Shown here: positions 36,011-46,372 of the stretch, piece by piece
Position numbering within the stretch: the stretch's first letter is position 1
Layout of the letters: every line of letters starts with the position of its first letter
Assembly (NCBI GenBank): GCA_963519305.1
Contig: CAUQMS010000022.1
Span: 1-64,000 of the forward strand
DNA: 64,000 nt
Direction of reading: 5' to 3'
From: Ewingella sp963519305
GTDB lineage: Bacteria > Pseudomonadota > Gammaproteobacteria > Enterobacterales > Enterobacteriaceae
Program-made: the position numbers and the translations under genes
The notes under the pieces: model-generated
The model's database searches: none
Seen by the model: only the letters and a program-made list of their open reading frames with translations
What the model was told of the DNA's origin: nothing

Positions 36011-36973
36011 GTGGCACAAAAAGACTATGTAAGCCGTGGGCGCTCAGGAGCGCGGCGGAAAAGTACCAGCCGGAAGAAAAAAAGCAGTTCCCCGATTATC
36101 TCCAAAACCATGGTGGTATTAGCCGTTGCGGTCCTGGTGGTGTTTATCGGTGGCCTCTATTTCATTACGCACAATAAACCTGAAGATGCTGCCATTTTGC
36201 CGACGCACCCTGTGCGGCCGGGCAACGGCTTGCCGCCGAAACCGGAAGAGCGCTGGCGCTACATTAAAGAGTTGGAAAACCGGCAGATGGGTGTCGCCAC
36301 ACCTACCGAGCCAACCGCCGGTGGCGAAGCGCAGACCAAAACCCAGCTGACGCCGGAGCAGCGCCAGTTACTTGATCAGATGCAGGCCGATATGCGCCAG
36401 ACGCCAACCACGCTGTCTGAAGTCCCGTATAACGATCCTTCGCAGGTCACGCGCACAGCTCCTGTTCAGCGCCAAACCACGACTCAGCAGCCTTATACGC
36501 AACCGCAGGCTTATCAGCAAAATACGCAACAACCCGTGACGACGCACAGAAACGTCCAGCCCGTTGTTCCGCAACAGCCCGTGCGTGCGCCACAAGCGCA
36601 GGTGCAAACTCAACCGGTTCGCGCACCGCAGACTCAGCCTGTTCAGCCGAAGCCAAAACCGAAAGAGCAGCCGCAGCAGCAGCCTGCGGAGATCACTCAG
36701 GTCGCACCTGAGAAACCCAAAGATAAACCAAAAGAGCAGGAAAAAACGCAGCACTTCATGGTGCAGTGTGGTTCGTTCAAAGGAACCGAGCAGGCAGAAT
36801 CGCAGCGCGCCAAGCTGGCATTTGAAGGCTTTGAAGGCCGGATAACCACCGGTGGTGGCTGGAATCGCGTTGTTATAGGTCCTTACAATAATCGCTCAGG
36901 TGCCGATGGTACTTTGTCCCGCCTGAAGAGCGCAGGCATCTCCGGTTGCATTCCCCTCGCAACCGGGGGTTGA
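36011..36973 (+). CDS. ftsN: Cell division protein FtsN
   Basis: Late division protein that activates septal peptidoglycan synthesis. The 320-residue bitopic inner-membrane protein has a basic cytoplasmic N-terminus (MAQKDYVSRGRSGARRKSTSRKKK), a transmembrane helix at about 33-53 (MVVLAVAVLVVFIGGLYFI) and helical periplasmic segments around KPEERWRYIKELENRQ. A Gln/Pro-rich linker (about 140-240) with repeats such as QPVRAPQ leads to a C-terminal SPOR domain (HFMVQCGSFKGTEQAESQRAKLAFEG to IPLATGG). The start is GTG at 36011, as in E. coli. Encoded just upstream of hslVU. Confidence 0.97.
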   Translation: MAQKDYVSRGRSGARRKSTSRKKKSSSPIISKTMVVLAVAVLVVFIGGLYFITHNKPEDAAILPTHPVRPGNGLPPKPEERWRYIKELENRQMGVATPTEPTAGGEAQTKTQLTPEQRQLLDQMQADMRQTPTTLSEVPYNDPSQVTRTAPVQRQTTTQQPYTQPQAYQQNTQQPVTTHRNVQPVVPQQPVRAPQAQVQTQPVRAPQTQPVQPKPKPKEQPQQQPAEITQVAPEKPKDKPKEQEKTQHFMVQCGSFKGTEQAESQRAKLAFEGFEGRITTGGGWNRVVIGPYNNRSGADGTLSRLKSAGISGCIPLATGG

Positions 36974-37087
36974 AAACCCGTTTTCCTCCCCAATCTATTA
37001 CTTCAATATGCCTCGTACTCTTGTGTGACACGCAGTGTGTAACACAAGAGCGCGGGGATCTTTTCCGTCTGCAACGAGGAACTGCTC

Positions 37088-37618
37088 GTGACAACAATTG
37101 TAAGTGTACGCCGCAACGGCCAGGTCGTTATCGGTGGTGATGGCCAGGCCACATTGGGTAATACGGTGATGAAGGGCAACGTGAAGAAAGTACGTCGCCT
37201 GTATCATGACAAAGTGATCGCCGGTTTTGCTGGCGGTACCGCAGACGCCTTTACGCTGTTCGAGCTGTTCGAACGCAAGCTGGAAATGCATCAGGGCCAT
37301 CTGGTGAAAGCCGCCGTGGAACTGGCGAAAGACTGGCGCACCGACCGCATGCTGCGCCGTCTTGAAGCGCTGCTGGCCGTTGCTGATGAAAATGCGTCGC
37401 TGATCATCAGCGGTAATGGTGACGTTATCCAGCCGGAAAACGACCTGATCGCCATCGGTTCCGGTGGCCCTTACGCTCAGGCCTCTGCCCGCGCGTTGCT
37501 GGAAAATACAGAACTGAGCGCCCGCGATATCGTTGAGAAATCGCTGAGCATCGCCGGTGACATCTGTATTTACACCAACCAATTCCACACCATCGAAGAA
37601 TTGTCTTCTAAAGCGTAA
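37088..37618 (+). CDS. hslV: ATP-dependent protease subunit HslV
   Basis: Proteolytic core of the HslUV (ClpQY) protease. The 176-residue product has the catalytic threonine directly after the initiator Met (M-TTIVSVRRNGQVVIGGDGQATLG), exposed by Met removal, and the GSGGPYAQASARAL stretch. The start codon is GTG. Followed after 12 bp by hslU; heat-shock control is known for the family, but I did not resolve a sigma-32 promoter here. Confidence 0.98.
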   Translation: MTTIVSVRRNGQVVIGGDGQATLGNTVMKGNVKKVRRLYHDKVIAGFAGGTADAFTLFELFERKLEMHQGHLVKAAVELAKDWRTDRMLRRLEALLAVADENASLIISGNGDVIQPENDLIAIGSGGPYAQASARALLENTELSARDIVEKSLSIAGDICIYTNQFHTIEELSSKA

Positions 37619-37630
37619 GGATCGAAAACT

Positions 37631-38965
37631 ATGTCGGAAATGACCCCGCGCGAGATAGTCAGCGAATTAGACAGCTACATCATTGGCCAGGACAAAGCGA
37701 AACGCGCCGTTGCCATCGCCCTGCGCAACCGCTGGCGCCGCATGCAGCTCGATGAAGCGCTGCGCCACGAAGTCACGCCAAAAAATATTCTGATGATCGG
37801 CCCGACCGGTGTCGGTAAAACTGAAATCGCCCGACGTCTGGCGAAACTGGCTAACGCGCCGTTCATCAAAGTGGAAGCCACCAAGTTCACCGAAGTGGGT
37901 TACGTCGGTAAAGAAGTGGATTCTATTATCCGCGATCTGACTGACTCCGCCGTGAAAATGGTGCGTATGCAGTCCATCGATAAGAACCGTAACCGCGCCG
38001 AAGAACTGGCCGAAGAGCGCATTCTCGATGTCCTGATCCCGCCCGCCAAGAATAACTGGGGCCAGCCAGACGAAGCGCAGGAACCTTCTGCGGCACGTCA
38101 GTCTTTCCGCAAGAAACTGCGCGAAGGCCAGCTCGACGACAAAGAGATCGAAATCAACGTTGCCGCCGCGCCTATGGGTGTCGAAATCATGTCCCCTCCG
38201 GGCATGGAAGAGATGACCAACCAGCTGCAATCCATGTTCCAGAACATGGCCGGTCAGAAGCAAAAACCGCGCAAGATGCCGATCAAAGAAGCTTACAAGC
38301 TGCTGGTTGAAGAAGAAGCGGCCAAGCTGGTGAATCCGGAAGAGCTGAAAGAACAGGCGATCGAAGCCGTTGAACAGCACGGTATTGTGTTTATCGACGA
38401 GATCGACAAAATCTGTAAACGTGCCGGTCAGAACTCAGGCCCGGATGTTTCACGCGAAGGCGTCCAGCGCGATCTGCTGCCATTGGTGGAAGGTTGTACG
38501 GTATCGACCAAACACGGCATGGTGAAAACTGACCATATCCTGTTTATCGCCTCCGGTGCATTTCAGACCGCCAAGCCGTCCGACTTAATTCCGGAATTAC
38601 AGGGCCGTCTGCCGATCCGCGTTGAGTTACAGGCGCTCTCCACCGAAGACTTCGAACGTATCCTGACCGAGCCAAGTGCATCGCTGACGCATCAGTACAA
38701 AGCGTTGATGGCAACCGAAGGCGTTACCATTGATTTTACCGCTGATGGTATCCGCCGCATTGCCGAAGCCGCATGGCAGGTTAACGAAACCACCGAGAAC
38801 ATCGGTGCGCGCCGTTTGCATACGGTTCTGGAGCGTTTAATGGAAGATATCTCCTATGACGCGAGTGAAAGTCACGGTATCTCCATAAACATTGATGCAG
38901 ATTATGTTAGAAGCCACCTTGATCAGCTGGTAGCTGATGAAGATCTGAGCCGATTCATCTTATAA
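37631..38965 (+). CDS. hslU: HslU ATPase/unfoldase subunit
   Basis: AAA+ unfoldase that feeds substrates to HslV. The 444 residues include Walker A GPTGVGKTEIARRLA (about 57-71) and KFTEVGYVGKEVDSIIRDL with the pore-loop GYVG. The I-domain follows (about 110-245), then Walker B IVFIDEIDKI, sensor text QTAKPSDLIPELQGRLPIRVEL, and the C-terminus DLSRFIL that docks into HslV. Same size as E. coli HslU (443). Second gene of the operon. Confidence 0.98.
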   Translation: MSEMTPREIVSELDSYIIGQDKAKRAVAIALRNRWRRMQLDEALRHEVTPKNILMIGPTGVGKTEIARRLAKLANAPFIKVEATKFTEVGYVGKEVDSIIRDLTDSAVKMVRMQSIDKNRNRAEELAEERILDVLIPPAKNNWGQPDEAQEPSAARQSFRKKLREGQLDDKEIEINVAAAPMGVEIMSPPGMEEMTNQLQSMFQNMAGQKQKPRKMPIKEAYKLLVEEEAAKLVNPEELKEQAIEAVEQHGIVFIDEIDKICKRAGQNSGPDVSREGVQRDLLPLVEGCTVSTKHGMVKTDHILFIASGAFQTAKPSDLIPELQGRLPIRVELQALSTEDFERILTEPSASLTHQYKALMATEGVTIDFTADGIRRIAEAAWQVNETTENIGARRLHTVLERLMEDISYDASESHGISINIDADYVRSHLDQLVADEDLSRFIL

Positions 38966-38995
38966 TTCGCACATACGTTCCGAAAGTTATCCATT

Positions 38996-39021
38996 GGGAG
39001 GCGTTATGCCTCCCTTTGTTA
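38996..39021 (+). terminator. Terminator after hslVU
   Basis: GGGAGGC, 5-nt loop and GCCTCCC are followed by TTTGTTATTT: a moderate intrinsic terminator ahead of menA. Confidence 0.75.
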
Positions 39022-39061
39022 TTTCTAAACGGGGCTCCTGTATTACTGAGCGAAAAATAAT

Positions 39062-39988
39062 ATGAGCATAATGACTCCCTGCACCACCACATCGCCTGCC
39101 AAAGCCTGGCTCGAAAGTCTGCGTTTACGCACGCTGCCTCTGGCCTTTGCTTCAATCGTTATGGGCTCCGCCATTGCCAGTCTGCAAGGCGTATTCCATC
39201 CGCTGATCGCCCTGCTGGCGTTACTGACCGCTGGCCTGCTGCAAATTCTGTCCAATCTTGCCAATGACTACGGCGATGCCGAAAAAGGCAGCGACACGCC
39301 GGACCGGATCGGGCCGTTGCGCGGTATGCAGAAGGGTCTGATCACCGCCCCTCAGATGAAACAGGCCATTTTGCTGACAGTGGCGCTGACGGTGATTTCA
39401 GGAGTTGCGCTGATTGCTGTGGCCTGCCAGAAGCCCAGCGATATCCTGGGCTTTCTGATCCTCGGCTTGCTGTCGATAGGCGCAGCCATCACCTACACCG
39501 TGGGCACCCGTCCATATGGGTACATGGGACTAGGTGACATTTCGGTACTGATTTTCTTCGGCTGGATAAGCGTAGCCGGGACGTTTTATCTGCAGGCGGG
39601 ACACTTCGACTGGATTGTGATGCTGCCCGCCACAGCGACTGGTTTGCTGGCGACGGGGGTGCTGAATATTAATAATCTGCGCGATATCGAAACCGACAGC
39701 GCCAATGGTAAAAATACGCTGGCGGTACGTCTGGGGCCGAAAAATGCCCGCCGTTATCACGCAGCGATTATTTCTGCGGCGGTGATTTGTCTGGCACTGT
39801 TTGCCTTACTGCACCTGCACAGCTGGACCGGATGGCTGTTCGTTCTGGCTATACCGTTGCTGGCAAAACATGTCTCTCAGGTTATGCGCGAGCAAAACCC
39901 TGAAGGCATTCGCCCCCTTCTGGAAAAAATGGTGAAAGCCGCGTTACTGACTAACGTGCTGTTTGCGTTAGGTCTGTTGCTCAATTAA
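39062..39988 (+). CDS. menA: 1,4-Dihydroxy-2-naphthoate polyprenyltransferase
   Basis: Inner-membrane UbiA-family prenyltransferase that attaches the octaprenyl chain in menaquinone synthesis. 308 residues with about eight or nine membrane segments. The first Asp-rich motif is NLANDYGDAEKGSD with RIGPLRGMQKGLI, the second is NINNLRDIETDSANGKNTLAVRLG. The ATG at 39062 was used; a second ATG 9 bp later is possible. Position between hslU and rraA is as in E. coli. Confidence 0.97.
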   Translation: MSIMTPCTTTSPAKAWLESLRLRTLPLAFASIVMGSAIASLQGVFHPLIALLALLTAGLLQILSNLANDYGDAEKGSDTPDRIGPLRGMQKGLITAPQMKQAILLTVALTVISGVALIAVACQKPSDILGFLILGLLSIGAAITYTVGTRPYGYMGLGDISVLIFFGWISVAGTFYLQAGHFDWIVMLPATATGLLATGVLNINNLRDIETDSANGKNTLAVRLGPKNARRYHAAIISAAVICLALFALLHLHSWTGWLFVLAIPLLAKHVSQVMREQNPEGIRPLLEKMVKAALLTNVLFALGLLLN

Positions 39989-40098
39989 CAGGCGAGCGAC
40001 CGTTTCCGCACCTGGCAAAATTTAACAATTGATGATTTTGCCAACACCCTTCAGAAAGGGATATACTGAACACTCATGCAGCAACCAGATGAAATCCT

Positions 40099-40584
40099 AT
40101 GAAATACGATATTTCCGAACTATGCGACATCTATCACGAAGAAGTGAATGTCGTTGAACCCTTGTTCTCCAACTTTGGCGGACGTACTTCATTTGGCGGG
40201 CAGATCACCACGGTGAAGTGCTTCGAAGACAATGGCTTGCTCTATGATCTGCTTGAACAGAATGGTTTAGGCCGGGTTCTGGTGGTTGACGGGGGTGGCT
40301 CGGTTCGCCGTGCACTGCTTGACGCTGACCTGGCTGCTCTGGCGCTGGAAAACCAGTGGGAAGGCATTCTGATCTACGGTGCAGTCCGTCAGGTCGATGA
40401 CTTGCAGGACTTTGATATCGGCATTCAGGCGATGGCTGCTATTCCTGCTGGCGCCGCCAGTGAAGGTATTGGCGAAAGCGATATCCGCGTGAATTTCGGC
40501 AGCGTCACCTTCTTTACCGGTGACCACCTGTACGCTGATAACACGGGCATCATCCTGTCAGAGGATCCGCTCGATATTGAGTAA
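40099..40584 (+). CDS. rraA: Regulator of RNase E activity RraA
   Basis: Protein inhibitor that binds RNase E and modulates mRNA decay; related in fold to aldolases but without that activity in E. coli. 161 residues, identical in length to E. coli RraA, with MKYDISELCDIYHEEVNVVEPLFSNFGGR at the N-terminus, VLVVDGGGSVRRALLDADLA and LYADNTGIILSEDPLDIE at the end. Single gene closed by a strong bidirectional terminator. Confidence 0.98.
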   Translation: MKYDISELCDIYHEEVNVVEPLFSNFGGRTSFGGQITTVKCFEDNGLLYDLLEQNGLGRVLVVDGGGSVRRALLDADLAALALENQWEGILIYGAVRQVDDLQDFDIGIQAMAAIPAGAASEGIGESDIRVNFGSVTFFTGDHLYADNTGIILSEDPLDIE

Positions 40585-40613
40585 AGCTTTCCCTGCGGCT
40601 GAAACAGCGCAAT

Positions 40614-40641
40614 AAAAAAGGACGCCGCGGCGTCCTTTTTT
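40614..40641. terminator. Bidirectional terminator, rraA / zapB
   Basis: The palindrome GGACGCCGCGGCGTCC is flanked by six A and six T residues, between the convergent rraA and zapB genes. Confidence 0.94.
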
Positions 40642-40660
40642 AATAGGAAAAAATCGGGAT

Positions 40661-40900
40661 TCAGACTTCTTCCATTTTGCCCAACAGTGCACGCAGACGA
40701 TCCTGCCATACGTGTTGTTCATCTTTCAGCTGCGCATTTTCGCGCACCAGAGACTCATGGTTACCGCTGGCCTGCTGAACTTCCTGAGCCAGAGTGGTGT
40801 TCTGCTCTTTCAGTTCTTCAATTTCCATCTGCAACAGAGTAATGGTATCAATTGCTTGCTGAACTTTTGCTTCTAATTTCTCAAATACTTCAAATGACAT
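40661..40900 (-). CDS. zapB: Cell division protein ZapB
   Basis: Small cytoplasmic division factor that stabilises the Z-ring and links it to MatP/Ter through ZapA. 79 residues, almost entirely heptad coiled coil (MSFEVFEKLEAKVQQAIDTITLLQMEIEELKEQN), the usual length and composition. An AGGACC ribosome site precedes the ATG. Divergent from glpF across a 629-bp space. Confidence 0.97.
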   Translation of the reverse strand: MSFEVFEKLEAKVQQAIDTITLLQMEIEELKEQNTTLAQEVQQASGNHESLVRENAQLKDEQHVWQDRLRALLGKMEEV

Positions 40901-41398
40901 TATTCGGTCCTCTTATGTTCGCAAGGCGCACATCTTGTAAGTTCTGCCGCATCGTCCGGATACGGCTCAAAAATTCTCGCACCACGCAGATTTTGCTGAT
41001 GTTTCCTTCAGGAAACGCCGTTGAATCCATTGATGTCTTGAAAGACGATTGTATGTAGCCAGTCTTGCCCTGTCTAGCAACATACCGGCCCTGCACGCAG
41101 TCTGTTGCAATTTTATCGCCAAAACTATCAGTAAATACTTAAAAAGTGCGGGTTGTCGCGAGATCCGAGGAGTTCTTTCGCATAACGTGTCGCATAGCGT
41201 GGGCGAATATCATGAATATCATGAATATCATGATGCATTGATCAGGCGCGACAGGAATCGAACTCGCATTGGTTGCCAGAAATCATGGTCAAAACGAGTG
41301 CGGGAACCGCTTTTCATGGTGGGTAGAATATCCAGCACACTCGAATTCGCTCATTTTTATGACACAACACGCAAAATTTGATTTCGCTATTTCTCGTT
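40901..41398. other. Long gene-free zapB-glpF spacer
   Basis: No convincing gene is present. An open frame of 110 codons (41049-41381, plus) has repeat-derived EYHEYHEYH, no ribosome site and no family resemblance. Seen in the stretch are the zapB promoter side, a 3 x 9-bp direct repeat (41205-41231) and a tRNA-T-arm-like sequence (41245-41268, minus). Confidence 0.6.
41205..41231. repeat. Three tandem copies of GAATATCAT
   Basis: The 9-bp unit GAATATCAT is repeated three times without variation, followed by GATGCATTGATCA. A/T-rich direct repeats of this length in a promoter spacer may be replication slippage or clustered protein sites. Confidence 0.8.
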
Positions 41399-41418
41399 TA
41401 TGCTCGTTAACGATAAAT
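41399..41418. promoter_or_regulatory. Candidate GlpR operator upstream of glpFK
   Basis: TATGCTCGTTAACGATAAAT resembles the GlpR half-site pattern ATGTTCG-N-TAACGAACAT, with a central GTTAAC palindrome. It lies about 110 bp upstream of glpF. GlpR control of glpFK is established in E. coli; the site here is inference. Confidence 0.5.
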
Positions 41419-41529
41419 TCACATTACGTTCTCATTTAATGAAGAACGTCTTATTCCGATTACGTTCACGTACTTCTAGTAAGAAAAATTATAACTTACC
41501 CTTAACATTATCCTTTATAGGATCCGACT

Positions 41530-42378
41530 ATGAGCCAAACCATGAGTTCCACATTAAAAGGTCAGTGCATCGCTGAGTTTCTGGGTACCGGGCTTATCAT
41601 CTTTTTCGGCGCAGGCTGTGTGGCTGCACTGAAACTTGCCGGAGCATCCTTTGGCCAGTGGGAAATCAGTATCGTCTGGGGCTTTGGTGTGGCGATGGCC
41701 ATTTACCTGACCGCAGCGATTTCCGGCGCTCACCTAAACCCTGCTGTTACTGTCGCGCTTTGTCTGTTTGCAAACTTTGAAGGACGCAAAGTTCTGCCTT
41801 ACATCATCGCGCAGGTAGCTGGGGCCTTCTGCGCCGCCGCACTGGTTTACGGCCTTTACTACAACCTGTTCTTCGATTTCGAACAAAGTCACAATATGGT
41901 ACGCGGCAGTGTGGAAAGTCTGGATCTGGCCGGTATTTTTTCTACCTATCCAAACCCGCACATCAGCGTGTTGCAGGCATTCCTGGTAGAAACGGTGATC
42001 ACCGCGATTCTGATGGCCCTGATCCTCGGTCTGACCGATGACGGCAACGGCATTCCACGTGGCCCGCTGGCTCCGCTGCTGATCGGTATTTTGATCGCGG
42101 TTATCGGTGCGTCAATGGGTCCACTGACCGGCTTCGCCCTTAACCCGGCGCGTGACTTCGGTCCTAAGATATTCGCTTACTTCGCTGGCTGGGGCAAAGT
42201 TGCCTTCACCGGTGCGCGCGATATCCCTTACTTCCTGGTGCCGATTTTTGGCCCACTGATTGGCGCGTCGCTCGGTGCCTTCGGTTATAAAGCGCTGATT
42301 GGTCGCCACCTGCCTTACGAAATTCATGAGGCAGAAGAAGAAGCTCTCCAGCAGCCAGCAAAACAACGCAAAGCCTGA
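41530..42378 (+). CDS. glpF: Glycerol uptake facilitator (aquaglyceroporin)
   Basis: Inner-membrane channel for glycerol. 282 residues, six membrane segments plus two half-helices with the pore motifs GAHLNPAVT (near 66-74) and ALNPARDFGPK (near 204-214), the Arg following the second NPA being typical of glycerol facilitators. N-terminal MSQTMSSTLKGQCIAEFLGTG carries a short insertion relative to E. coli. Operon with glpK, 44 bp apart, so glycerol is phosphorylated on entry. Confidence 0.98.
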   Translation: MSQTMSSTLKGQCIAEFLGTGLIIFFGAGCVAALKLAGASFGQWEISIVWGFGVAMAIYLTAAISGAHLNPAVTVALCLFANFEGRKVLPYIIAQVAGAFCAAALVYGLYYNLFFDFEQSHNMVRGSVESLDLAGIFSTYPNPHISVLQAFLVETVITAILMALILGLTDDGNGIPRGPLAPLLIGILIAVIGASMGPLTGFALNPARDFGPKIFAYFAGWGKVAFTGARDIPYFLVPIFGPLIGASLGAFGYKALIGRHLPYEIHEAEEEALQQPAKQRKA

Positions 42379-42422
42379 TCGGCTAAACTGTTCACAGCAC
42401 TCTAATTCGTAGGAATATTATT

Positions 42423-43946
<1,524 letters not shown>

Positions 43947-43993
43947 GCGTCCCTCATATTGACCGCCGGACCTGGCAGCCAACACCACATTGC

Positions 43994-44020
43994 AAACTCC
44001 CCTTCATGGGGAGTTTTTTT
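43994..44020 (+). terminator. Terminator between glpK and glpX
   Basis: AAACTCCCC, 5-nt loop and GGGGAGTTT are followed by an unbroken T-run. It implies that glpX is expressed partly from its own promoter or by read-through. Confidence 0.88.
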
Positions 44021-44110
44021 ATGGGAGCCCGCTCACAAACCCCTGTGCTAAAATCAGCGTCAGAGATGAGCACTTGCCTCACCCCCTTCTTTTCCCAAAC
44101 AGGTTTATCC

Positions 44111-45121
44111 ATGAAACGTGAATTAGCTATCGAGTTTTCCCGCGTGACCGAAGCCGCTGCGCTGGCCGGTTATAAATGGCTGGGTCGCGGCGACAAAAAC
44201 CTCGCCGATAACGCCGCCGTGCAGGCGATGCGCATCATGCTCAATAAAGTCGATATCGACGGCCAGATCGTGATTGGCGAAGGCGAAATTGATGAAGCGC
44301 CGATGCTGTATATCGGTGAAAAGGTCGGGACCGGCAACGGTGATGCCGTGGATATCGCAGTTGACCCGATTGAAGGCACCCGAATGACCGCCATGGGCCA
44401 GTCCAATGCGCTGGCCGTGCTGGCCGTGGGCGACAAAGGTTCATTCCTGAATGCGCCAGACATGTACATGGAAAAAATCGCCGTCGGCCCCGGTGCCAAA
44501 GGCGCGATTAATCTTGACCTGACGCTGGCAGAAAACCTCGTCAATGTGGCGAAAGCGCTGAATAAACCGTTGAGCGAGCTGACGGTGGCGGTGCTGGCGA
44601 AACCGCGTCATGACGACGCCATCCGCGAAATGCTGCAATCCGGCGTGCGGGTGTTTGCCTTCCCCGACGGCGATGTAGCCGCGACAATTCTGACCTGTAT
44701 GCCAGAAAGTGAAGTCGACGTGCTGTATGGCATTGGCGGCGCGCCGGAAGGGGTGATTTCCGCTGCGGTGATCCGCGCACTCGACGGCGATATGCAGGGC
44801 CGCCTGCTGGCCCGTCACCATGTGAAAGGCGACACGCCAGAGAACCGCCGCATGGGCGAAGACGAGTTAGCGCGCTGTAAAACGATGGGCATCGAAGCCG
44901 GGAAGGTTTTGCAGCTCGATGACATGGCACGCAACGATAACGTGATTTTCTCTGCGACCGGCATCACCAAAGGCGATCTGCTGGAAGGCATCAGCCGTCA
45001 GGGCAATATGGCGACCACCGAAACGCTGTTGATCCGCGGTAAATCGCGCACTATCCGCCGCATCCGTTCAACGCACTATCTCGACCGCAAAGATGCGGCG
45101 CTGCACGAATTTATCATCTGA
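44111..45121 (+). CDS. glpX: Class II fructose-1,6-bisphosphatase GlpX
   Basis: Mn-dependent gluconeogenic phosphatase. 336 residues, equal to E. coli GlpX, starting MKRELAIEFSRVTEAAALAGYKWLGRGDKN. Metal and substrate motifs include IVIGEGEIDEAPMLYIGEKVG, VDPIEGTRMTAMGQ, AKPRHDDAI and YGIGGAPEGVISAAVIRALDGDMQGRL. The frame is open 62 codons further upstream through the terminator, but homology begins at 44111. It completes the route from glycerol to hexose phosphate opposite PfkA. Confidence 0.97.
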   Translation: MKRELAIEFSRVTEAAALAGYKWLGRGDKNLADNAAVQAMRIMLNKVDIDGQIVIGEGEIDEAPMLYIGEKVGTGNGDAVDIAVDPIEGTRMTAMGQSNALAVLAVGDKGSFLNAPDMYMEKIAVGPGAKGAINLDLTLAENLVNVAKALNKPLSELTVAVLAKPRHDDAIREMLQSGVRVFAFPDGDVAATILTCMPESEVDVLYGIGGAPEGVISAAVIRALDGDMQGRLLARHHVKGDTPENRRMGEDELARCKTMGIEAGKVLQLDDMARNDNVIFSATGITKGDLLEGISRQGNMATTETLLIRGKSRTIRRIRSTHYLDRKDAALHEFII

Positions 45122-45137
45122 CCATGAAGCAGAAAGC

Positions 45138-45170
45138 AAAAAAGCAGAGCCGTTATGGCTCTGCTTTTTT
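45138..45170. terminator. Bidirectional terminator, glpX / emrD
   Basis: AAAAAGCAGAGCC, GTTAT loop and GGCTCTGCTTTTTT, between the convergent glpX and emrD genes. Confidence 0.93.
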
Positions 45171-45187
45171 ATACGCTGAAACTGAGG

Positions 45188-46372
45188 TTAAATCGTATGC
45201 CCCTGCTCCTGCTGGCGATTGGCCATCGGCCACCAGCAGAGCAGTATCAGCATGGCCATGGCAAACATCAGCAGACCCAGACTGAACTGACCGGTTTGCG
45301 GCAGCATCGCGGACATCCACGCCACCAGACCCGATCCGACGTTCTGCATACCTCCGACCAGCGCACCGGCCGCTCCCGCCAGATATGGGAAGGGTTCCAT
45401 CGCACCGGTGGTCGCCAGCGGGAATAACATTCCCGCGCCAAAGAAGAACAACGACGCCGGAACGATCAGTGTCCAGATGTTCATCACACCGAGCCAGCCG
45501 GGGATCCACATCAGCACACCCGCCAGCAGGCAGCTGAGCACCGAATGCCACATTAATTGCTGAAAGCTTTTTTCCGAACGCCCGGCGTACCAGGCACCAA
45601 AGAAAGCCGCAGGAATGGGCAGGATAAACAGAATGCTGACGGTCATCGCATTCAGCCCCAGCACGCCGCCCATCAGTACGCCACAGCTGGCCTCAAACAC
45701 TGCCACACCGGCCAATGCGCCGACCAGCATCACCAGATAGCGGCTGAAGTTACCGTCCGCCAGCAGCAGGCGCAGACTGCTCAGCATTCCACGCGGTTCC
45801 TGACACACCGGGCGTGTTTCGGGCAGCCAGCGGTACATCGAAAATGCCACGCCTGCACAAAGCAGCAGCAGGAAACCGAAACTGGCCCGCCAGCCCAACC
45901 AGGCAGCGAGTGCACCCCCAATCAGCGGAGCAATCAGCGGACTGACTAAAATACCCATATTCAGCAAACTGTTCGCCTGACGCAATGCGCCGCCGCTGTA
46001 TAAATCACGCGGCATGGTACGGGCCATCACACCGGCAACGCCGGTGCCCATTCCCTGAACGGCGCTCGCCACGATTAACAGCGTCAGGCTTTGCGCCATC
46101 ATGGCACCCGCCGCGCCGACCAGAAAAATCATCATGCCGGTCAAAATCACCGGTTTGCGTCCAACTTTGTCAGACAACGGGCCATAAATCAGCTGCGACG
46201 AACCGTACGCGATCAGATAGGCCGCCATCACCCGCTGCACCGCACCCGGTTTGACCGACAAACTCTGCGCCATATCCGCGATATTCGGCACATAGATGGT
46301 TTGCGCCATTTGCCCTACAGCAACCAGCAAAACCAACATTACGAGCAGGTGAATATTTTCCAGTTTTTTCAT
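45188..46372 (-). CDS. emrD: Multidrug efflux MFS transporter EmrD
   Basis: Inner-membrane proton-driven drug exporter, 394 residues and 12 hydrophobic segments. The text follows E. coli EmrD closely: LLVAVGQMAQTIYVPNIADMA, the MFS motif YGPLSDKVGRKPVILTGM after TM2, MQ/VQGMGTGVAGVMARTMPRDLY with the antiporter-type motif, and AMEPFPYLAGAAGALVGGMQN. In E. coli emrD is found elsewhere; here it lies between glpX and fpr. Physiological substrate not shown by sequence. Confidence 0.95.
   Translation of the reverse strand: MKKLENIHLLVMLVLLVAVGQMAQTIYVPNIADMAQSLSVKPGAVQRVMAAYLIAYGSSQLIYGPLSDKVGRKPVILTGMMIFLVGAAGAMMAQSLTLLIVASAVQGMGTGVAGVMARTMPRDLYSGGALRQANSLLNMGILVSPLIAPLIGGALAAWLGWRASFGFLLLLCAGVAFSMYRWLPETRPVCQEPRGMLSSLRLLLADGNFSRYLVMLVGALAGVAVFEASCGVLMGGVLGLNAMTVSILFILPIPAAFFGAWYAGRSEKSFQQLMWHSVLSCLLAGVLMWIPGWLGVMNIWTLIVPASLFFFGAGMLFPLATTGAMEPFPYLAGAAGALVGGMQNVGSGLVAWMSAMLPQTGQFSLGLLMFAMAMLILLCWWPMANRQQEQGHTI

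Noticed and set aside
36450..36720. Repeats in ftsN coding sequence as possible CRISPR or tandem element
   Set aside because: They encode the variable QPVRAPQ-type linker, differ in length and are in frame; no regular spacers.
36368..36754. Arg/Leu-rich open frame antisense to ftsN
   Set aside because: Low-complexity product of the Gln/Pro-rich ftsN linker read backwards.
37667..38380. 237-codon open frame antisense to hslU
   Set aside because: Complete overlap with hslU, composition rich in Phe and His typical of antisense artefacts, no ribosome site.
41049..41381. 110-codon open frame in the zapB-glpF spacer
   Set aside because: No ribosome site, the EYHEYHEYH segment is just the 9-bp repeat translated, and no resemblance to known proteins.
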